Positions 31,199 through 36,331 of a stretch of 36,331 nt of DNA are shown piece after piece. The notes below the pieces were generated by a model. The model made no database searches and was not told the origin of the DNA. It saw only the letters and a program-made list of their open reading frames with translations. The translations under genes and the position numbers were made by a program. This DNA comes from Nostoc sp. LEGE 12450 (GTDB taxonomy: Bacteria > Cyanobacteriota > Cyanobacteriia > Cyanobacteriales > Nostocaceae), in NCBI RefSeq assembly GCF_015206895.1, contig NZ_JADEXU010000075.1:1-36331 (forward strand), written 5' to 3'. Numbering within the stretch: position 1 is the stretch's first letter; each line of letters opens with the position of its first letter.

Positions 31199-31377
31199 AA
31201 AGAAATGTATCTAGCGTTTTGAAGGGTGCATTGCTTCTCCCTGCTAAATTGAGGGAGTTAAGTGTAATATTTGCAAGAAAATTGCGATCGTTTAATCAAT
31301 ATTGTCAGTATACGCATCATATATGCTACTATTTGCTTGCTATTATCATGTTGTGTTTTTCTTGCAATTTAGCATAG
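31199..31377. other. Intergenic stretch after cca, with possible hairpins
   Basis: CTCCCT-N9-AGGGAG (near 31236-31256) could be a weak terminator for cca. TTGCAAGAAAA (near 31271) and its complement TTTTCTTGCAA (near 31357) form a longer-range inverted repeat. Neither is strong. Confidence 0.35.
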
Positions 31378-31521
31378 ATGGATAACCTAATGGATTATAC
31401 ACCAGTCTATTTATTTAATGGCCTAGTTAGCCGGCAGAATGCGCCCTCGTATATTTACTTAACCACTTACCAGAAAAAAATACCTCTTGGTTTTCCTAAT
31501 AAGCGGAGTCTTTATGCGTAG
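31378..31521 (+). CDS. Possible small protein, 47 residues (hypothetical)
   Basis: An ATG-to-TAG frame ending 26 bases before the start of the receiver-domain gene and on the same strand. The product is aromatic-rich and polar (MDNLMDYTPVYLFNGL near the start, YQKKIPLGFPNKRS near the end), with no clear membrane helix or known motif. It has no obvious Shine-Dalgarno sequence. It could be a leader or a small partner of the receiver gene, or a chance frame. Confidence 0.3.
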   Translation: MDNLMDYTPVYLFNGLVSRQNAPSYIYLTTYQKKIPLGFPNKRSLYA

Positions 31522-31547
31522 CCTTTTTTGGATAGGACTAACTGCTA

Positions 31548-31949
31548 ATGAATGGAAAGCCTTTAATTTTGGTTGTAGAACACAATCTACATGATTTAGA
31601 GCTACTTAATTCTCATCTAGGAATATTAAATTTTTCATGCATTTGTACCAAGCAAGGGGTGAGGGCTGTGATGTTAGCACAAACTCATCAACCAGATTTA
31701 ATCCTGCTAGATACGATGCTATCTAATTCGAGTGCTAACCAAGTCATTAATGAACTCAAACACAATTCAAAAACTGCTACTATCCCAATTATTGCAGTAA
31801 TACCTCTAACAGTGGTACAAGATGATGAATCCACAACGCTTACAGGATTTGATGATTGTATTACTAAACCCTATGATTTTAATCAATTAGAGGTGGTAAT
31901 CAGTCGGCATATTCAGTTTCAAAACTTAAGTATTCAATATTATAAGTAA
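31548..31949 (+). CDS. Receiver-domain protein, partly degenerate
   Basis: A 133-residue stand-alone receiver domain. The phosphoacceptor D55 is kept in LILLDTMLSN and the lysine in CITKPYDFNQLE is present. However, the N-terminal acidic pair is altered to E11-H12 (VVEHNLHD), and the usual threonine or serine at the end of strand 4 is replaced (AVIPLT instead of the ALTA pattern). Loss of one magnesium-binding acid suggests weak or absent phosphorylation; this is inference. No kinase or output domain is nearby. A 900-base gene-poor stretch follows. The gene reads as intact, so it may work as a constitutive binding module. Confidence 0.8.
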   Translation: MNGKPLILVVEHNLHDLELLNSHLGILNFSCICTKQGVRAVMLAQTHQPDLILLDTMLSNSSANQVINELKHNSKTATIPIIAVIPLTVVQDDESTTLTGFDDCITKPYDFNQLEVVISRHIQFQNLSIQYYK

Positions 31950-32349
31950 GTGAGCGTAAATAATTGTTGTTGGGATAAGGCAATAGGCAATAGGGTTTTA
32001 GCCTAGTTCCTTTTTATTTACATAGTTTGGTTTTATTATGCTAATTTACTCAGTAGATATTCAAGAAATAGACTGAGAGACTTCTCTGTAGTTTTGCAAT
32101 ATATTTATTACGGATTTATTTAAAATAATTATCTAATTTTAGGAATGTAAAAGTTGTTAATCAATGATTAATGAAGTCTCCCATTAATTACTGCATTGAT
32201 GGTAGTTTGTTCATGGGTAATCAGCTTGTTTTGTATCCAATAAGTGTAGGCATAGTTTGCCGCAGGCATCACCTACATTTCCCAACTTAGGAATAAGATA
32301 GCCATGTTTATCCAAATTATTATCTATTAAGTACGTATAGAATATCACA
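31950..32349. other. Gene-poor AT-rich region
   Basis: No coding region or RNA gene that I can support. A dispersed-type palindrome lies around 32245-32280 (TGTAGGCATAG ... GCATCACCTACA). Confidence 0.5.
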
Positions 32350-32609
32350 TCATAGTATTGCCCACAAAATCGCTAGATACCTTATGGTGCAGCGAATAAG
32401 CAGACAGTTACATATACCTGAACCAAACACAAAGACTTGTTGGGATGACCGATCGCTGACAATATCCACGATCAAAACACCTTCAAAGGCGATCGCATCA
32501 ACAACGCTATAAATATGCTCTCAGTTTGTTCAAATAAAGTACGACGCAACTGTGTTTCTGGAATCCCAAAGCGCTTGCTAATTTCTGGTAAATCCCAAAT
32601 TAGGCATAG
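32350..32609 (-). pseudogene. Frameshifted relic of an unidentified gene
   Basis: On the minus strand an open stretch without a start codon reads WDLPEISKRFGIPETQLRRT, then LFEQTESI. A one-base shift near 32500 continues sensible sequence: SVVDAIAFEGVLIVDIVSDR followed by SSQQVFVFG. After that it degrades to a TGA at 32350-32352. The two halves together look like one short protein broken by a frameshift and lacking a start. HIP1-type sites lie inside. I cannot name the family. Confidence 0.4.
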
Positions 32610-32861
32610 TCATTATTTCTTTAAGGATGTTTTCTCAACTATTAGTCACTAGGAATGCGTCAACTACCTCTAGCGAGTTTTTATTTTATCACCCTGGATG
32701 TCGAGTGTAATATTAGTCATATTGCTGAATACAATAAAGCACACAGGAAATTCATAAATAGCAATTAATCAGCGTGAATTTAAAGATGACTTTAAAAATG
32801 GCTCAGTAGATATATTTTGTGAGAAAGTTAATACAAAGGTATATTCACTGATTTCAAATTC
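32610..32861. other. Upstream region of the TPR gene
   Basis: About 250 AT-rich bases with no coding signal. The promoter of the TPR gene presumably lies here, but no convincing -35/-10 pair stands out. Confidence 0.4.
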
Positions 32862-33344
32862 ATGGATTCTTTATCTATCAATTCCTTACTTGAAGAGTTG
32901 AAAAACCCCGATGCTACAGTCCGGGACAAAGCAACCAGAAAAATCTGGCGGATCTGGTTTCAGCAAAAGGGAATCTATGGGCTGGAAATAATTGACCGTA
33001 GTCAAAAGTTACTGGATGCGGGTGAAATTGCTGAAGCTGAAACAGCACTAACGGCACTAATTAAAGACCAGCCAGATTTTGCCGAAGCCTGGAATCGCCG
33101 TGCTTTCCTCTATTACAGTATTGGTGATTATCAAAAATCTCTGGCAGATTGTCAGATGGTTGTACAAATAAATCCGATACATTTTGGGGCACTTCACGGT
33201 ATGGGATTGTGTTATGCAGCACTAGGAGAATATGGTGAAGCGATCCGAGCTTTTAAACGTGCTTTAGAAATTCAGCCCTATTCACTAGTGAATCAAAAGT
33301 TGATTCTAGAATGTACATTTAGATTCAGCTACAACGGCAGATAG
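32862..33344 (+). CDS. Tetratricopeptide repeat (TPR) protein
   Basis: A 160-residue soluble protein. The N-terminal part (1-40) is charged, with VRDKATRKIWRIWF. It is followed by about three TPR units: LLDAGEIAEAETALTALIKD (roughly 50-80), AEAWNRRAFLYYSIGDYQKS (84-118) and LHGMGLCYAALGEYGEAIRA (119-152), each with the alternating small/large residue pattern of the fold. TPRs mediate protein-protein contacts; the partner is unknown. The last repeat runs close to the C-terminus (ECTFRFSYNGR), so the protein may be slightly shortened. The broken NMT1-like gene begins 21 bases downstream, suggesting an original operon. Confidence 0.85.
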   Translation: MDSLSINSLLEELKNPDATVRDKATRKIWRIWFQQKGIYGLEIIDRSQKLLDAGEIAEAETALTALIKDQPDFAEAWNRRAFLYYSIGDYQKSLADCQMVVQINPIHFGALHGMGLCYAALGEYGEAIRAFKRALEIQPYSLVNQKLILECTFRFSYNGR

Positions 33345-33365
33345 GAGAGAGCATCATACTGTTTT

Positions 33366-33838
33366 ATGAATCTGTCATCACCCTCATCAACAGCAATTCA
33401 TCGCCTTAGTCGCCACAATTTTATTCAATACGCTTCTATCTGGATTGGTAGCAGCGTTATTGCTGCTTGGACTAACAGCAACCAACCATCAACTAGCAAT
33501 TCTCAGTTGGATAAAGTTACGTTAGGTAAAAACTGGATAGCACAAGCAGAACACGGCGAATTTTACCAGGTGATAGCTACTGGTATCTACAAAGACTACG
33601 GTTTAGATGCCAATATCAAAATGAGTAACTTTCAGCTTTCCAGCGCTACTCAATTATTGATGGGGGGTACGGTAGATTTCTTTATGGCATTGATGCCGTG
33701 AACGCCGTAACACAAAGTATTCCCAAAATTACAGTCGCAGCAATTTTCCAGAAAGACCCTTGGTGTCTTATTACACATCCCAACCCAGCAATTAAAATCC
33801 TTGCCTACTTCAAAGGCAAACCAATTTATATTAAATAA
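33366..33838 (+). pseudogene. NMT1/THI5-like ABC substrate-binding protein, frameshifted and truncated
   Basis: The first frame (33366-33701, 111 codons) begins with a twin-arginine-like signal now reading SRHNFIQYASIW, and contains family segments LDKVTLGKNWIAQAEHGEFY, ATGIYKDYGLDANIKM and TQLLMGGTVDFFM. It then stops. In the next frame, from about 33682, the homology continues: GIDAVNAVTQSIPKITVAAI, FQKDPWCLITHPNPAIK, FKGKPIYIK, then a stop. One lost base near 33682 explains this. Family members usually exceed 300 residues, so the C-terminal half is also missing. The lipobox cysteine expected in AAC appears as W (AAWT) and the RR motif as RH. Such proteins bind thiamine-pyrimidine precursors or nitrate/sulfonate-like solutes. 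Confidence 0.8.
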
Positions 33839-33945
33839 GTGGCATGAAAGTGCTGTAAAAAATGAGAATTAAAATTTAAAAACACAGAGGAGTTAATTCT
33901 CTGCGAACCCGTGCGTCCCTATGCGTCAAAAAAAGGATATCAACT

Positions 33946-35292
33946 ATGACGATAAAATTGGATGCCCTGATTAATTCTCTAGAAGGTATAGAAACCATTA
34001 CCGATTCTGCCCAAGTAGCAAAATTATCGCAGGATTATCACAACTTTAGCCCGGTACTGGTACCGAAACTAGAGGGAAAAGTCGGGGATATTGTAGTGCG
34101 TCCCGCCAATGAAGCAGAGGTTTTAAAAGTTGCAGCCGCCTGTGCGAAACACCGTATACCCGTGACAGTGAGGGGTGCGGGAACAGGAAATTATGGGCAA
34201 TGCGTACCCTTACATGGCGGTGTAATCTTAGATATGACCCGGATGCAAGGGATTCCTTGGATAAAACCGGGCGTGGCGCGGGTAGAAGCTGGGGTGAAGT
34301 TGGCGGCTTTGGATAAAAAAGCCAGAGAGATTGGCTGGGAAATTCGGATGGCACCCTCGACTTACCGCACAGCGACAATTGGCGGATTTATTGCTGGAGG
34401 AAGTGGGGGTGTTGGCTCGATCCAATATGGGTTACTAAGCGATCGCGGTAATATCTTAGCACTGCGAGTAATAACTGTAGAAGATGAACCTCGTGCGATC
34501 GAATTACGCGGTGATGATGTATACAAGGTGAATCATGCTTGGGGAATTAACGGCATCATTACCGAAGTAGAAATCCCATTGGGGCCAGCTTATCCTTGGG
34601 CAGAAGTTATTGTCACATTTGACGACTTTATGACAGCAGCAAAATTTGGTCAGGCCCTTGGTAATGCTGATGGCATGATTAAAAAGTTGATTTCTGTTTT
34701 TGCATCCCCAATACCCCAATACTTTCACGCCCTACAACAGTACATTCCTGAAGGGGCTCACGCCGTATCTTTGATAATTGCTGAATCGAGTTTGGAATTT
34801 TTACCGGGTTTGGTGCAGCAATACGGCGGCCAAATTACTTATGAAAAACCAGCCGAGGAAGCAGCCAAAGGAACACATTTAATAGAATTTAGCTGGAACC
34901 ACACTACCTTACACGCCCGGAGTGTAGATACTACAATTACCTACTTGCAAAGTATGTTCCCTAGCGATTGCAGTTTGCAAGTGGTAGAGCAGTTCTATCA
35001 TCACTTTGGCGATGAAGTGATGATGCATTTAGAATTTTTCCGCCTGAACGGTGCTGTAGTTACTGCTGGTTTGCAACTTGTTCGCTACACCACAGAAGAA
35101 CGCCTCAATGAAATTATTCGCTATCACGAAGAACAAGGTGTAAGTATTGGCAATCCCCACACGTATATTATGGAAGACGGAGGCAGAAAAGTTATTGCTC
35201 CTGAACAGTTAAAATTTAAAGAAATAGTTGACCCATATCGGTTGATGAATCCTGGTAAAAGCAAGGTTATTCAATTACCAATTCAAAATTAG
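33946..35292 (+). CDS. FAD-binding oxidoreductase (FAD_binding_4 / GlcD-like family)
   Basis: A 448-residue flavoprotein of the vanillyl-alcohol-oxidase superfamily. The FAD-binding domain shows IVVRPANEAEVLKVAAACAK, the pyrophosphate-binding PVTVRGAGTGNYGQCVPLHG (about 73-92) and the second FAD segment TATIGGFIAGGSGGVGSIQY with GLLSDRGNI. The C-terminal half is a substrate-binding cap ending in DPYRLMNPGKSKV, typical of glycolate/lactate-type dehydrogenases. The actual substrate is unknown. AAAGGA lies eight bases before the ATG. It sits between the NMT1-like relic and thiD, an order that suggests oxidation of an imported nitrogen-heterocyclic or organic acid compound, but this is only context. 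Confidence 0.87.
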   Translation: MTIKLDALINSLEGIETITDSAQVAKLSQDYHNFSPVLVPKLEGKVGDIVVRPANEAEVLKVAAACAKHRIPVTVRGAGTGNYGQCVPLHGGVILDMTRMQGIPWIKPGVARVEAGVKLAALDKKAREIGWEIRMAPSTYRTATIGGFIAGGSGGVGSIQYGLLSDRGNILALRVITVEDEPRAIELRGDDVYKVNHAWGINGIITEVEIPLGPAYPWAEVIVTFDDFMTAAKFGQALGNADGMIKKLISVFASPIPQYFHALQQYIPEGAHAVSLIIAESSLEFLPGLVQQYGGQITYEKPAEEAAKGTHLIEFSWNHTTLHARSVDTTITYLQSMFPSDCSLQVVEQFYHHFGDEVMMHLEFFRLNGAVVTAGLQLVRYTTEERLNEIIRYHEEQGVSIGNPHTYIMEDGGRKVIAPEQLKFKEIVDPYRLMNPGKSKVIQLPIQN

Positions 35293-35440
35293 CAACCTAC
35301 AGAAACACATACAGCAGACTTCAAGTTGGGTGTTATATACAAGCTAAGTCTCAAAGGTAAGAATAAAGCGTGTTTTACTTCTGTTAACGTAGCCCATTCT
35401 GACTCCTTAATTCTGCTGTTTCAGAACTTTGTCTTTAATA

Positions 35441-36262
35441 ATGAACACTGAAATAAACTCTAGAATACCTGTTGCGTTAACCATTGCTGGTTCAGATAGC
35501 GGTGGTGGTGCAGGAATTCAAGCTGATTTACGCACCTTTGCTTTTCACTGTGTCCACGGTACTAGCGCTATAACCTGTGTCACGGCACAAAACACTCTAG
35601 GAGTGAAAAGGGTCGATGCTATGGCAACAGAGGCTGTTGTGGCGCAAATTCAGGCAGTAGTTGAGGATATTGGCGTACAATCTGCCAAAACCGGGATGTT
35701 GCTCAATCAGGAAATTATTTTTGCTGTTGCCCAGCAGGTGGAAGCTTTAGAAATCGAGAATCTAGTAGTTGATCCAGTAATGGTGTCACGTACAGGGGCA
35801 CAATTGATTGATGATGATGCTGTGAAGACTCTATCCCATGTCCTGATTCCCAATGCGGTTATCATCACGCCGAATCGCTACGAGGCCCAGATTTTGAGCG
35901 GGTTAGAAATTAATTCCTTGGAGGATATGCAAGCTGCTGCTGAAATTATTCATAAGACTTTACGAACAAAGGCTGTTTTAGTCAAGGGCGGCGGTATGCA
36001 GGGAGATTTGCGTGGCGTTGATATCTGGTTTGATGGGGACAAGTTGGAAGTTTTGACTTGCCAGCAAGTAGAGACAAAAAATACTCACGGTACTGGTTGT
36101 ACACTATCAGCTGCGATCGCTGCTAATCTGGCTAAGGGAAATGACTTGTGGTCGTCAGTGCAACAGGCTAAGGAGTATGTGACTACTGCACTCACTTACG
36201 CCTTAGATATTGGCAAAGGGCAAGGCCCTGTAGGACATTTCTTCCCATTGTTACGAAATTAA
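35441..36262 (+). CDS. thiD: Hydroxymethylpyrimidine/phosphomethylpyrimidine kinase
   Basis: A 273-residue ribokinase-fold enzyme with full ThiD signatures: ALTIAGSDSGGGAGIQADLR at the N-terminus, GVQSAKTGMLL, VVDPVMVSRTGAQLI, IITPNRYEAQILSG, VLVKGGG, and the anion-hole/catalytic THGTGCTLSAAIAANLAKG. It phosphorylates HMP and HMP-P to HMP-PP, the pyrimidine half of thiamine. It is not fused to ThiE as it is in some cyanobacteria. The ATG at 35441 is preferred over a TTG four codons upstream; no Shine-Dalgarno sequence is evident for either. No TPP riboswitch is visible upstream. A hairpin at the window edge may terminate it. Confidence 0.93.
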   Translation: MNTEINSRIPVALTIAGSDSGGGAGIQADLRTFAFHCVHGTSAITCVTAQNTLGVKRVDAMATEAVVAQIQAVVEDIGVQSAKTGMLLNQEIIFAVAQQVEALEIENLVVDPVMVSRTGAQLIDDDAVKTLSHVLIPNAVIITPNRYEAQILSGLEINSLEDMQAAAEIIHKTLRTKAVLVKGGGMQGDLRGVDIWFDGDKLEVLTCQQVETKNTHGTGCTLSAAIAANLAKGNDLWSSVQQAKEYVTTALTYALDIGKGQGPVGHFFPLLRN

Positions 36263-36304
36263 CCTCGTAGTCAGTTACCAAAGGGATTTGGAACTTGGGT
36301 AGGA

Positions 36305-36331
36305 GCAGAGGAGAAGAGTTTTCCCCTCTGC
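36305..36331 (+). terminator. Possible thiD terminator hairpin, at window edge
   Basis: Arms GCAGAGG (36305-36311) and CCTCTGC (36325-36331) around a 13-base loop, 43 bases after the thiD stop. The sequence ends here, so the expected T tract cannot be seen. Confidence 0.35.

Noticed and set aside
35293..35440. TPP riboswitch upstream of thiD
   Set aside because: I looked for the conserved CUGAGA and surrounding elements and did not find them.

Overview
The window comes from a filamentous, Nostoc/Anabaena-type cyanobacterium. HIP1 octamers (GCGATCGC) are scattered throughout, there are several arrays of 7-base tandem repeats, and cyanobacteria-restricted genes are present (the Rubisco assembly chaperone Raf1, Ycf34, a DUF3370 lipoprotein, phylloquinone-type MenG). 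Most of the window is ordinary chromosome with single genes or pairs rather than long operons. I see no prophage, CRISPR array, intact insertion sequence or recognisable complete defence island.

Layout. 1-332: the 5' end of a 16S rRNA gene on the minus strand, with its boxA-like leader element and a near-consensus promoter; just outside lies an 84-base remnant of the 5' end of glyQ. 812-4053 (minus): DUF445 membrane protein, menG, and a REC-GAF response regulator. 4663-9575: raf1, then a divergent pair made of an AAA+ ATPase and a UvrD-like helicase. 10002-12507 (minus): a GNAT acetyltransferase, ChaB, a DUF1345 membrane protein, a 208-bp MITE-like inverted-repeat element and a DUF1499 protein. 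12672-15986: a PLP aminotransferase of the alanine/serine-glyoxylate type, a single-domain response regulator and the DUF3370 lipoprotein. 16382-19096: a large polytopic membrane protein followed on the same strand by two possible single-span mini-proteins, an unassigned strong terminator, another mini-protein candidate, and a small secreted four-cysteine protein. 19389-22118: an MlaE-type permease, a small membrane protein, and a PotA-type ABC ATPase. 22321-27402: two tandem penicillin-binding protein 2 genes and a VanY-type D,D-carboxypeptidase, a peptidoglycan cluster. 27505-31198: an AEC permease, tsaB, ycf34 and cca (tRNA maturation and a photosynthesis-linked protein). 31548-36262: a degenerate receiver protein, a gene-poor stretch with a frameshifted gene relic, a TPR protein, a broken NMT1/THI5-like binding protein, an FAD-linked oxidase and thiD.

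How it fits together. The clearest functional groupings are cell-wall synthesis (two PBP2 paralogues plus a carboxypeptidase), carbon fixation/photorespiration (raf1; the aminotransferase may act on glyoxylate), and a possible pyrimidine/thiamine-precursor neighbourhood whose transporter component has decayed (NMT1-like relic, FAD oxidase, thiD). The most unusual structure is the way heptad repeats sit against or inside genes: beside the GTG start of the DUF445 gene, across both ends of menG, and inside the helicase reading frame. I found no compelling complete new system. The best candidates for undescribed biology are the three single-span mini-ORFs, the divergent AAA+ ATPase/helicase pair and the MITE-like element.
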